From assembly GCA_009363175.1 (NCBI GenBank), contig CP045205.1, positions 4,278,001-4,342,000 on the forward strand: a DNA stretch of 64,000 nt. Reading direction: 5' to 3'. Origin of the DNA: Citrobacter telavivensis. Its GTDB lineage: Bacteria > Pseudomonadota > Gammaproteobacteria > Enterobacterales > Enterobacteriaceae. The notes below the pieces were generated by a model that worked only from the letters and a program-made list of their open reading frames with translations, did no database searches and had not been told where the DNA came from. The translations under genes and the position numbers were made by a program. The stretch's first letter is position 1; each line of letters opens with the position of its first letter. This document shows, piece by piece, positions 9,005 to 17,248 of the stretch.

Positions 9005-9940
9005 TCAAAGCATTTCCCGCGCCTGGGCCGCAATCGACTGTGCATCAAAACCGTGGTGCTGGCGCATCCAGCCGCGGTCAGCCGCCGCCGCGTATTCACC
9101 ATCCGGGATCCCTAAGCGCTTCAGAACCGCGCCAGTGCCTGCTTCGGCCAGGACTTCCGCCACCAGGCTTCCCAGTCCACCGTTGATATTATGCTCTTCA
9201 ACGGTGATCACCGCTTTACAGCCTTTCACTGCCGCTAACAATGCCTGGGTATCACATGGACGAATGGACGGTACGCTTACCACCGTCGCCTGAATACCGG
9301 AATCGGCTAACAACGCGGCCGCATCAACAATTTCGTGGACGGTAGAACCTGTCGCCACCAGCGCCAGCGAGTCGCCTTCACGCAAGGTCACTACGGCACC
9401 CGGCACAAAACGATAGCTCTCGTCATGCAGTTCAGGGAGCGCTTTTCCGTCCATGCGAATGTACACCGGCCCCTTGTAGCCAAGGGCATAGTCGATTATC
9501 TGTCGACACTCTCGCGGTGAAGAGGGGGCGAAGATCTGGATATTGCCAAATCCACGCATAATGGCGATATCGTCAATCGCGTGGTGCGTGCTCGCCAGCG
9601 GACCATAGCTGGCCCCCGCATTCAGACCAAACAGCTTCACGTTGGTATTGTTGTAGCAAACGTCAACTTTGATTTGCTCATTCGCGCGGGAAATCAGGAA
9701 TGGCGCCGCGTTACAGGTGACCGCAACCTTTCCGCCGAGCGCAAGCCCTGCCGCCGTCCCGACCATGCTTTGTTCGGCAATCCCCACGTTGACCAGCCTG
9801 TCCGGGAACTGCTTAATGAAGGGGCCTATTTTCGCGGTGGATGTTGAGTCAGCGACGACCGGCACCAGATCAACGCCATTTTCTACCGCATCGATAAACG
9901 CCTGAACCATGACGTTCGCGAGGTGTTCTGCATTACTCAT
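9005..9940 (-). CDS. Split transketolase, C-terminal subunit (pyrimidine-binding and C-terminal domains)
   Basis: A 311-residue protein equal to the second half of a transketolase. The Pyr domain holds the catalytic-type glutamate in NVGIAEQSMVGTAAG (Glu56), followed by the transketolase C-terminal domain from about residue 190 (VEEHNINGGLGSLVAEVL). It overlaps the N-terminal subunit gene by 8 bp, so the two are translated together and should form an alpha2beta2 thiamine-diphosphate enzyme that moves two-carbon units between sugar phosphates. Split transketolases in catabolic clusters often serve a dedicated ketose phosphate; one described example is apulose-4-phosphate transketolase (AptA/AptB). 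The true substrate here cannot be read from the sequence. Confidence 0.88.
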   Translation of the reverse strand: MSNAEHLANVMVQAFIDAVENGVDLVPVVADSTSTAKIGPFIKQFPDRLVNVGIAEQSMVGTAAGLALGGKVAVTCNAAPFLISRANEQIKVDVCYNNTNVKLFGLNAGASYGPLASTHHAIDDIAIMRGFGNIQIFAPSSPRECRQIIDYALGYKGPVYIRMDGKALPELHDESYRFVPGAVVTLREGDSLALVATGSTVHEIVDAAALLADSGIQATVVSVPSIRPCDTQALLAAVKGCKAVITVEEHNINGGLGSLVAEVLAEAGTGAVLKRLGIPDGEYAAAADRGWMRQHHGFDAQSIAAQAREML

Positions 9941-10763
9941 CTTTCAACTCCTCCAGAGCCAGTTCAATCTCTTCACCTTTCGGCACCCGGTGGTGCCACT
10001 CAGGACGCCCCTGGATAAACGAGATACCTGCGCCTTTTGTGGTATTGGCAATCACGACGTTTGGTTTCCCTTCCTGCTTCAGGCCTTCCAGCGTACTGAC
10101 GACCGACGCCATATCATTTCCCTGGCATTCAGTGACCTGCATGCCGAAGGCACGCCATTTATCCGCAAGCGGATCGGTGTTCATGATTTCACGCGTGGGT
10201 CCGGCCAACTGGAGATTGTTCTTGTCATTGATGATCACCAGGTTATCCAGTCCATAATGCGCCGCTGCTAGCGCAGCTTCCCAGTTGCTACCTTCTGCCA
10301 GCTCACCATCGCCGGTAATTAAGAAGATACGACGGGCACTGTTGCTTTTCTTCGCCGCCAGCGCCAGCCCCACCGCGACAGGCAAACCGTGACCCAGCGC
10401 GCCGGTGTTCAGTTCAATACCTGGCGTTTTCTGGCGCACCGGATGGCCCGGAAGATGAGAATTGGCATGTTGGTATGTGCTCAGCCAGTCAACAGGGAAA
10501 AACCCCGCCTCCGCCAGAACACAGTAGTAGCAGCCTACCGCGTGGCCTTTGGACTGAATGTAGATGTCACGCTCCTCATCGTCGATGCGATCCGGGGCGA
10601 CATTCAAAATGCGGAAATAGAGTGCGGTGAGCAGTTCAACCTGAGACAGGTCCGCACCGGTATGCCCTCCTGCCGGGCTGTAGGCGTTTAATTTGACGAT
10701 GTGACGGCGCACCGCTCGCGCTGTGCGCTCAAGAGTCTGGATATCATAGTGCCAGGGATTCAT
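9933..10763 (-). CDS. Split transketolase, N-terminal (thiamine-diphosphate) subunit
   Basis: A 276-residue protein matching the first half of a transketolase. Visible motifs are GGHTG (32-36), SKGHA (71-75), TGALGHGL (120-127), and the ThDP/Mg motif beginning GDGELAEGSNW (151-) and ending near INDKNN. The ribosome site is CAGAGGTG before the ATG at 10763. It is the first gene of a two-gene operon and is divergent from the SorC-type regulator at 11125. A palindromic operator lies only 27 bp upstream of its start codon. The full-length housekeeping transketolases (tktA/tktB) are separate genes in enterics, so this pair is presumably pathway-specific. Confidence 0.88.
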   Translation of the reverse strand: MNPWHYDIQTLERTARAVRRHIVKLNAYSPAGGHTGADLSQVELLTALYFRILNVAPDRIDDEERDIYIQSKGHAVGCYYCVLAEAGFFPVDWLSTYQHANSHLPGHPVRQKTPGIELNTGALGHGLPVAVGLALAAKKSNSARRIFLITGDGELAEGSNWEAALAAAHYGLDNLVIINDKNNLQLAGPTREIMNTDPLADKWRAFGMQVTECQGNDMASVVSTLEGLKQEGKPNVVIANTTKGAGISFIQGRPEWHHRVPKGEEIELALEELKDE

Positions 10764-10789
10764 TTAACACCTCTGAATTTATTTTCAAT

Positions 10790-10807
10790 ATGGAATATTT
10801 ATTCCAT
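10790..10807. promoter_or_regulatory. Palindromic operator, transketolase promoter copy
   Basis: ATGGAATATTTATTCCAT is an 18-bp inverted repeat, imperfect only at its centre, 27 bp upstream of the transketolase start. Its core GAATATTTATTC differs by one base from the 12-bp core found at 10944-10955 and 12297-12308. Most likely bound by the adjacent SorC-type regulator (inference). Confidence 0.65.
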
Positions 10808-10942
10808 CAGGGACTAAAAAAACCAGAAATCCCTTTGCTTCGCATCACACGGCTTACGCCACGGTCTCTTACTCAGGAACATTCTGCCTCCTCACCGCGA
10901 CCACATTGACGTCGGGAATAATCAGTTGACCTGAAATCACTA

Positions 10943-10956
10943 TGAATATATATTCA
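10943..10956. promoter_or_regulatory. Palindromic operator, regulator promoter copy
   Basis: TGAATATATATTCA is a perfect 14-bp palindrome located 169 bp before the regulator start. The inner 12 bases are identical to the copy upstream of the kinase gene. This suggests autoregulation together with control of the divergent transketolase operon. Confidence 0.65.
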
Positions 10957-11124
10957 CAAATGATTCTTTATTCAATTATGCAACCACATTTCCGTATTTG
11001 TCCATCCCTGTTTTTGAGGATTGGTTAAAGTTAGAGCTTTATCACACTTACCTGGCTTTTGTTTTCGCGTATGATAAAAGTTTCTAAGATAATGGCTGTA
11101 CGTAAATGATTTTCGGGGAAATAT

Positions 11125-12075
11125 ATGGCTAAGCAGGACGAACAACGGCTATTGGTTAAAATCGCCACCCTTTACTATCTTGAAGGACGTAAACAGTCCG
11201 ATATCGCTCAGCTTCTCTCGCTTTCTCAGTCGTTTATCTCCCGAGCCATTACCCGCTGTCAGAAAGAAGGGGTGGTAAAAATCAGCGTCGTACAGCCCTC
11301 AAATATCTTCCTGAATCTTGAGAAAGGGATCGAAGATCGTTACGGACTCAAACAGGCGATCGTGGTGGATACCGAAGACGATGCCACCGACCACAGTATC
11401 AAACGCGCCATCGGTTCCGCCGCCGCCCATTATCTTGAAACCCGCCTGCGGCCCAAAGATCTGGTGGGCGTCTCCTCATGGAGTTCAACCATCCGGGCAA
11501 TGGTTGACGAAGTGCATACCCAGAATCTGAAAGCCGGCGGCGTTATCCAGCTACTCGGCGGCGTCGGGCCAAACGGCAATGTGCAGGCCACCATTTTAAC
11601 CCAGACGCTGGCGCAACATCTTAACTGCGAGGCCTGGCTGCTCCCTTCGCAAAGCATTGAGGGATCGGTTGAGGAGAAAAATCGGCTTATCGCCAGCAAG
11701 GATGTCGCCGAGGTGATCTCGCGTTTCGATAATGTCGATATCGCCATCGTGGGGGTGGGGATCCTGGAACCGTCCCAGTTGCTTAAAACGTCGGGTAACT
11801 ACTACCACGAAGATATGTTACAGGTACTGGCCGATCGCGGTGCCGTAGGAGATATCTGCCTGCACTACTACGACAAAAACGGTCAGCCGGTCTTACAGGA
11901 TGATGAAGATCCGGTCATTGGCATGGCGCTAGATAAAGTCAAAAAATGCCCCAATGTCGTGGCGTTGGCGGGAGGAACTGACAAAGTTGCTGCCATCAAA
12001 GGAGCGCTGAACGGGGGCTATATCGACGTATTGATCACCGATTATCCTACCGCGCGGATGTTAGTAACAGCCTGA
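11125..12075 (+). CDS. SorC/DeoR-type sugar-binding transcriptional regulator
   Basis: A 316-residue regulator of the SorC family (relatives include LsrR, SorC and Bacillus DeoR). An N-terminal helix-turn-helix at about 24-46 (QSDIAQLLSLSQSFISRAITR) precedes a large effector-binding domain related to sugar-phosphate isomerases (GVSSWSSTIRAMV, QLLGGVG, ALAGGTDKVAAIKGALNGG). Family members respond to phosphorylated sugars or polyols. It lies between the divergent transketolase genes and the kinase/ABC/dehydrogenase operon, and the palindromes on either side make it the likely regulator of both. Confidence 0.88.
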   Translation: MAKQDEQRLLVKIATLYYLEGRKQSDIAQLLSLSQSFISRAITRCQKEGVVKISVVQPSNIFLNLEKGIEDRYGLKQAIVVDTEDDATDHSIKRAIGSAAAHYLETRLRPKDLVGVSSWSSTIRAMVDEVHTQNLKAGGVIQLLGGVGPNGNVQATILTQTLAQHLNCEAWLLPSQSIEGSVEEKNRLIASKDVAEVISRFDNVDIAIVGVGILEPSQLLKTSGNYYHEDMLQVLADRGAVGDICLHYYDKNGQPVLQDDEDPVIGMALDKVKKCPNVVALAGGTDKVAAIKGALNGGYIDVLITDYPTARMLVTA

Positions 12076-12425
12076 TCCCTCCCACATATTCGGTCTTTGC
12101 GAAAAAAGAGTTCGCCGCAAAGACCGTATAAAAATCCCTATATTTCAACAAACTGAAAGGATTCACCTCCGCGCTACTATCGCGTGAACCTGATATTCTT
12201 CCCGCTGTGTAAGTGTGATTCTCAGCACAATTGATGATTTTTTCTATAGCCCAACTGAAAGATTCTGGCTAAGGTATTAAATAAATAATCAGCATCGAAT
12301 ATATATTCAGACAGTAAAAATACACGATGTCACAATCAAGCCTGATTAAGTAATGACGCGACAGTGAGGGAGGCCCTTTTCCCTTTAACGCCGGGACGCA
12401 ATGTGACTCAGGAGATAATCAATCT
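12076..12425. other. Intergenic region between regulator and kinase operon
   Basis: 350 bp with no supported gene. It starts with an 11-bp inverted repeat, CGGTCTTTGCG (12091-12101) with CGCAAAGACCG (12116-12126), a likely 3' hairpin of the regulator transcript that lacks a strong T tail. The middle is AT-rich. The operator palindrome at 12297-12308 precedes the kinase start by 117 bp. The promoter of the long catabolic operon should be here. Confidence 0.6.
12297..12308. promoter_or_regulatory. Palindromic operator, kinase-operon copy
   Basis: GAATATATATTC is a 12-bp perfect palindrome identical to the core at 10944-10955. It lies 117 bp upstream of the kinase ATG, as expected for a site controlling the kinase-ABC-SDR operon. 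Confidence 0.65.
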
Positions 12426-13946
12426 ATGTGTGCAGCAAAGAAAGAGTTCATCATTGCGCTGGATGAAGGTACCACCAACGCCAAAGCGGTCGCCCTGGAC
12501 GCTCAGGGCGTGGTGGTCGCCAAATTTTCTCAACCGCTGGCCATTCAGACTCCGCGTGAAGGCTGGGTTGAACAATCCGGCGAGGTATTGATTGATGCAT
12601 CGCTCGATGTGATTGCGAAAGCAATAAGTCACGTCGGCGCCGACAACGTCGTGGCCCTGGCTATCAGTAATCAACGTGAAACCGCCATTGGCTGGTATCG
12701 CCAGACGGGTAAACCGCTGAATTCCGCCATCACCTGGCAGTGCACACGCAGTGCGGCGTACTGCGAAGAATTGCGTCACGAGCACAAAGAACACCTGATC
12801 AAGACCACCACCGGCCTGCCAATTGCGCCGCTTTTTTCCGCCTCAAAAATGCGCTGGCTGCTGGAGTCGGTAGCGGATGGCCCGCAGCTTGCGGCCCAGG
12901 GGAAAATCTGTCTGGGCACTATCGACAGCTGGCTGCTGTGGAATTTAACCGGCGGCGAGGCCTTCAGCTGCGACTACTCTAACGCGGCCCGCACCCAGTT
13001 GCTCAATCTGCACACCGGGCAGTGGGATGACACTATGCTGGAACTGTTCCACATCCCTCGCGCCGCGCTACCGGAAATTAAACCCTCCAGTGGATTATTT
13101 GGTTATACCCGTGGCCTGAACGGCATTCCGGATGGTATCCCGGTGATGTCGATGGTCGGTGACTCGCACGCCGCGCTGTTTGGTCATGCCCTCGGCGAGA
13201 TGGGGTGCGTCAAGGCCACTTACGGCACCGGATCCTCCGTAATGGCGCCGGTGACTTCTGCCCAGTGCGATATTGGCGCGCTGGCGACCACCATTGCCTG
13301 GCACGATGGTGAGAACATCATTTACGGCCTGGAAGGCAATATTCCGCACACCGGCGATGCGGTGGCGTGGATGGCAGATAGCACCGGCCTGAGCGAACTT
13401 TCTGACGCCGAACTGGCTCATGAACTGAATACGCTCCCCGCCTCCGTTGAGTCAACCCTGGGCGTGTACTTCGTCCCGGCATTAACCGGGCTCGGCGCCC
13501 CCTGGTGGGATGACAGCGCGCGCGGCGTGATCTGCGGACTGAGTCGCGGCGTCAAACGAGCCCATCTGATCCGCGCGGCCCTTGAGTCGATTACCTATCA
13601 AATCGCCGATGTCGTGGTCGCCATGCAGCAACATGAAGACTTCAGTTTGTCGGCGCTGATGGTTGACGGCGGCCCGACAAAGAATGACTGGTTAATGCAG
13701 TACCAGGCAGACCTGCTGGGTTGTCCGGTGATGCGCAGCGATGTGCCTGAACTGTCGGCCATTGGCGCCGCGTTACTGGCACGCAAAGCGCTCCACCCTG
13801 GCTCGCTCACTGATTTAAAAGCCTTTTTAACCGTACACAGCGCATTTCAGCCCGATATGGCCCGCCATCATCGCCTGCAAAAAAGATGGCAGGAGTGGCG
13901 TAATGCGGTGAACAGAACACTATGGAAACCGGCCCCGTCCGCCTGA
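12426..13946 (+). CDS. FGGY-family carbohydrate (polyol/ketose) kinase
   Basis: A 506-residue ATP-dependent kinase of the FGGY family, closest in motif pattern to glycerol-kinase-like members. It has the phosphate-1 loop ALDEGTTNAKAV (11-22), NQRETAIGW, GDSHAALFGH, the adenosine-region YGTGSSVM, ALTGLGAPWW and DGGPTKNDW. The protein should phosphorylate a small sugar or polyol-derived ketose before transketolase cleavage. It is the first gene of an operon with the ABC importer and two dehydrogenases, and its promoter carries the locus palindrome. Substrate specificity in this family cannot be assigned from motifs; it might be a tetrulose, pentulose or branched ketose kinase. Confidence 0.85.
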   Translation: MCAAKKEFIIALDEGTTNAKAVALDAQGVVVAKFSQPLAIQTPREGWVEQSGEVLIDASLDVIAKAISHVGADNVVALAISNQRETAIGWYRQTGKPLNSAITWQCTRSAAYCEELRHEHKEHLIKTTTGLPIAPLFSASKMRWLLESVADGPQLAAQGKICLGTIDSWLLWNLTGGEAFSCDYSNAARTQLLNLHTGQWDDTMLELFHIPRAALPEIKPSSGLFGYTRGLNGIPDGIPVMSMVGDSHAALFGHALGEMGCVKATYGTGSSVMAPVTSAQCDIGALATTIAWHDGENIIYGLEGNIPHTGDAVAWMADSTGLSELSDAELAHELNTLPASVESTLGVYFVPALTGLGAPWWDDSARGVICGLSRGVKRAHLIRAALESITYQIADVVVAMQQHEDFSLSALMVDGGPTKNDWLMQYQADLLGCPVMRSDVPELSAIGAALLARKALHPGSLTDLKAFLTVHSAFQPDMARHHRLQKRWQEWRNAVNRTLWKPAPSA

Positions 13947-14085
13947 CGCCTCACCAGGGAAGATGCGTGACACCCCGACTCATTAACAGAAGGAGAACTC
14001 CGGACCATTAGCCCTGCTTTATAAGAATTCATGCTTTACGTTGTTTCACCGTACCCGACAATAACAACACAGAGAGAACATTGTC

Positions 14086-15021
14086 ATGAAATTACGTTTA
14101 ACGCTGTTAACCGCTGCAACCCTGACCGCTTTGTCTTTTACTGCCCATGCTGCAGAGAAAGGGACAATTATGATTATGGTGAATTCACTGGATAATCCGT
14201 ATTACGCGTCGGAAGCCAAAGGCGCCAGTGAAAAAGCTCAGGAGTTAGGCTACAAAACCACAATTTTGTCGCACAGCGAAGATGTAAAAAAACAAAATGA
14301 ATTGATTGATACCGCTATCGGCAAAAAAGTTCAGGGCATCGTTCTGGATAATGCGGATTCAACGGCCAGTGTTGCAGCCATTGAAAAAGCGAAAAAAGCC
14401 GGTATTCCCGTCATATTAATCAACCGCGAAATTCCCGTTGATGATGTGGCGCTAGTGCAAATTACCCATAATAACTTCCAGGCAGGTTCTGAAGTTGCCA
14501 ACGTTTTCGTTGAGAAAATGGGGGAAAAAGGGAAATACGCCGAGCTGACCTGTAACCTCGCCGATAATAACTGTGTTACCCGTTCGAAATCTTTCCACCA
14601 GGTTATTGACCAGTTCCCGGATATGGTCAGCGTCGCCAAACAGGATGCGAAAGGCACGCTTATCGACGGTAAGCGAATCATGGACAGCATTCTGCAAGCC
14701 CACCCGGATGTGAAAGGCGTCATCTGCGGTAACGGTCCTGTTGCGCTGGGCGCAATCGCCGCGTTGAAAGCCGCAAATCGCAATGACGTTGTGGTCGTCG
14801 GCATTGACGGCAGCAACGATGAACGCGATGCGGTGAAAGCCGGTACATTGCAGGCCACCGTCATGCTGCAGGCTCAGGCTATCGCCGCACAAGGCGTGAC
14901 CGATCTGGATAACTACCTGCAAAAAGGGGTGAAACCAGAGAAACAGCGCGTCATGTTCCGCGGCATTCTCATCACCAAAGATAACGCAGATAAAGTACAG
15001 GATTTCAATATCAAGTCCTGA
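14086..15021 (+). CDS. Periplasmic sugar-binding protein of ABC importer (RbsB-like)
   Basis: A 311-residue periplasmic binding protein with a clear signal peptide (cleavage after AHA, about residue 22). It has a peripla_BP_4-type fold: the opening strand GTIMIMVNSLDNPYY, QGIVLDNADS, a hinge-region VICGNGPVALGA, and VVVGIDGSNDERDAV. It captures the substrate for the ATPase and permease encoded at 15687 and 17249. A 139-bp gap after the kinase gene could hold an extra promoter or a processing site, which would fit the high level needed for a binding protein. Confidence 0.9.
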   Translation: MKLRLTLLTAATLTALSFTAHAAEKGTIMIMVNSLDNPYYASEAKGASEKAQELGYKTTILSHSEDVKKQNELIDTAIGKKVQGIVLDNADSTASVAAIEKAKKAGIPVILINREIPVDDVALVQITHNNFQAGSEVANVFVEKMGEKGKYAELTCNLADNNCVTRSKSFHQVIDQFPDMVSVAKQDAKGTLIDGKRIMDSILQAHPDVKGVICGNGPVALGAIAALKAANRNDVVVVGIDGSNDERDAVKAGTLQATVMLQAQAIAAQGVTDLDNYLQKGVKPEKQRVMFRGILITKDNADKVQDFNIKS

Positions 15022-15064
15022 TCTCGGGTAGTTGCGCCTCTTAGGAGGCGCAGAGGAGAACATT

Positions 15065-15685
15065 ATGTCTAAAAAAGCCTGGCTGGCGCTGGTCGTATTG
15101 ACCGTAGGGGGATGCCGCATTGTCTCGCAGCAGGAGCTTGCGGATCTCAAATCTCCGCCTAATCCCCATATGTCCAATATAGACCAAACGTGGCAAAACA
15201 AAATTGTGCCGCAAATTGTTGGGCAGGCTCGTCCGGTGGCAGATTTAATGGCTGCTTTACAGGCCGAGAAGGATTTCGATAGTGCCTGTAAAAAGCTGGG
15301 CTATCGCGCTCAGGAAGAGAACCCCTGCATCTTTTACGTCAAAGTCGAAGGCAAAATTGGCACGATCGATACCGCCTCCCGCAGCGGGAAAATGACCGTC
15401 GCGGATAAAAGCGGTAGCAATATTATTGTTCAGATTGGTCCAACGCTACGCGGCACACAATTACGTGACGCCTATAAAGGCGCGACTTATGGTGATTTTA
15501 ACGACCAGGTCTTATTTGGCGAGTATGGCCGCGCCATTAACGACCAGGCGATAAAAATGATTCAGGCAACCCAACTTAAAACCGGCGAACCCACGCAAGT
15601 GTATGGCGTATTTTCTGCCTGGGATATTCCTCAGACGATCCCTGATATTACGCCCGCAAAAATTGAACCGGCAGGAGGACAATAA
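15065..15685 (+). CDS. DUF2291 family periplasmic lipoprotein of sugar ABC locus
   Basis: A 206-residue predicted lipoprotein: a short signal with the lipobox VGGC (Cys near position 17), then a soluble domain of the DUF2291 family. The start is the ATG at 15065, preceded by GAGGAG; the longer in-frame upstream part has no ribosome site. DUF2291 proteins are repeatedly found between the binding protein and the ATPase in ribose-type ABC operons, as here, but their job is unknown. Its stop is one base before the next gene's start, indicating tight coupling with the transporter. Confidence 0.85.
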   Translation: MSKKAWLALVVLTVGGCRIVSQQELADLKSPPNPHMSNIDQTWQNKIVPQIVGQARPVADLMAALQAEKDFDSACKKLGYRAQEENPCIFYVKVEGKIGTIDTASRSGKMTVADKSGSNIIVQIGPTLRGTQLRDAYKGATYGDFNDQVLFGEYGRAINDQAIKMIQATQLKTGEPTQVYGVFSAWDIPQTIPDITPAKIEPAGGQ

Positions 15686-15686
15686 C

Positions 15687-17231
15687 ATGCAACAGCAAGA
15701 TATCGTCGCTCCCCAGCCCGCCGAATCGGAAGTGATTATCGAAACCCATAGCCTGTCTCGTGTCTATCCTGGCGTGGTGGCATTAGATAACGTCAATTAT
15801 CGGGTATATCGGAATAAAGTGAATGTTCTGATCGGAGAAAATGGTGCGGGTAAATCCACCATGATGAAAATGCTTGCTGGTGTCGAAACCCCATCCTCCG
15901 GTCAAATTTTTCTGGATGGTACCCCTGTTTCGATGAATTCGACGCATCAGGCCGAAAAATTGGGTATCAGTATTATTTTTCAGGAGTTGAATTTATTCCC
16001 GAATATGAATGTCATGGACAATATTTTCATGGCTAATGAGTTTTTTCAGAAAGGGAAAATTAATGAAAAATATCAGTACGCGCTGGCGCAAAGCCTGCTC
16101 AAGCGACTGGAACTGGATGTTGATCCGTATACACCCTTAGAAGAACTGGGGATCGGCCATCAGCAACTGGTCGAGATTGCCCGCGCGCTCTCGAAAGATA
16201 CGCGCGTCTTAATCATGGATGAACCGACCTCCGCGCTGAGCCAGTCTGAAGTCAAAATCCTGTTCAACGTGATTGAACAGCTCAAGCGCCGCGGCGTCAC
16301 CATTATCTATATTTCCCATCGCCTGGAAGAACTCATGGAAATTGGTGACTACATCACCATTTTCCGCGACGGCCGTTTTATTAGCGAGCGTCCGGTCAGC
16401 GATGCCAGCATTCCGTGGATCATCGAACAGATGGTGGGTGATAAGAAAAAACACTTCGATTATCAACCGGCCCCGCAAGGCGACACGGTTCTCGCGGTGC
16501 AGGGACTGACAGCGCTCCATTCCAGCGGCGGCTATAAGCTCAATGACGTGTCGTTTAGCCTGAATAAAGGCGAGGTGATTGGGATCTACGGTCTGCTGGG
16601 CGCCGGACGTACCGAACTGTTCAAAGGTCTGGTGGGCCTGATGCCCTGCCAGAGCGGCAGCGTTCAACTCAACGGCGAGTGCATCGATAACGCCCACTTT
16701 CAGTCACGACTAAAAAAAGGGCTGGCGCTGGTGCCGGAAGACAGACAGGGCGAAGGCGTCGTTCAGATGATGTCGATTCAGTCCAATATGACGCTCTCTG
16801 ACCTCAGCCTGCAGGGTTTTCGCCGGGCCTGGAAATGGCTGAACCCGCACAAAGAACAGGACAGCGTGAAGGAGATGATTCAGCAACTTGCCATCAAAGT
16901 GAGCGATCCCGAACTGCCCATCACCTCACTCAGCGGTGGAAACCAGCAAAAGGTGGTGCTGGGTAAAGCGTTAATGACGCAGCCGCAGGTGGTGTTCCTT
17001 GATGAGCCGACCCGCGGCATCGACGTGGGGGCGAAAACGGATGTGTATCACCTTATCGGCAAAATGGCGCAACAAGGGCTGGCAGTGATGTTCTCTTCAT
17101 CAGAGCTGGACGAAGTGATGGCGCTGGCGGACCGCATTCTGGTGATGGCTGATGGCCGGATCACCGCTGATGTCCCCCGTCATGCAGTCACCCGCGAGAA
17201 GTTGATCGCGGCTTCTACACCGCAAGATTAA
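15687..17231 (+). CDS. Sugar ABC transporter ATPase (RbsA/XylG/MglA type, two nucleotide-binding domains)
   Basis: A 514-residue double ATPase. The first domain has Walker A GENGAGKST (50-58), LGIGHQQLVEIARAL and Walker B VLIMDEPTSAL. The second has the degenerate Walker A region GIYGLLGAGRTELF, then SLSGGNQQKVVLGKAL and VVFLDEPTRGIDVG. This tandem form is characteristic of carbohydrate uptake transporter class 2. The start ATG at 15687 follows GGAGGACAATAAC; the frame extends upstream but overlaps the DUF2291 gene and lacks homology. Confidence 0.93.
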   Translation: MQQQDIVAPQPAESEVIIETHSLSRVYPGVVALDNVNYRVYRNKVNVLIGENGAGKSTMMKMLAGVETPSSGQIFLDGTPVSMNSTHQAEKLGISIIFQELNLFPNMNVMDNIFMANEFFQKGKINEKYQYALAQSLLKRLELDVDPYTPLEELGIGHQQLVEIARALSKDTRVLIMDEPTSALSQSEVKILFNVIEQLKRRGVTIIYISHRLEELMEIGDYITIFRDGRFISERPVSDASIPWIIEQMVGDKKKHFDYQPAPQGDTVLAVQGLTALHSSGGYKLNDVSFSLNKGEVIGIYGLLGAGRTELFKGLVGLMPCQSGSVQLNGECIDNAHFQSRLKKGLALVPEDRQGEGVVQMMSIQSNMTLSDLSLQGFRRAWKWLNPHKEQDSVKEMIQQLAIKVSDPELPITSLSGGNQQKVVLGKALMTQPQVVFLDEPTRGIDVGAKTDVYHLIGKMAQQGLAVMFSSSELDEVMALADRILVMADGRITADVPRHAVTREKLIAASTPQD

Positions 17232-17248
17232 TCAGGCTGGAATCCATC

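Larger units (their letters stand above)
10764..11124. other. Divergent intergenic region between transketolase operon and regulator
   Basis: 361 bp with no credible coding frame. It holds two copies of the locus palindrome (10790-10807 and 10943-10956) and a weaker related sequence, TGATTCTTTATTCA, at 10961-10974. The remainder is AT-rich promoter-like DNA on the regulator side. Both divergent promoters should lie here; individual -35/-10 boxes could not be fixed with confidence. Confidence 0.6.
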
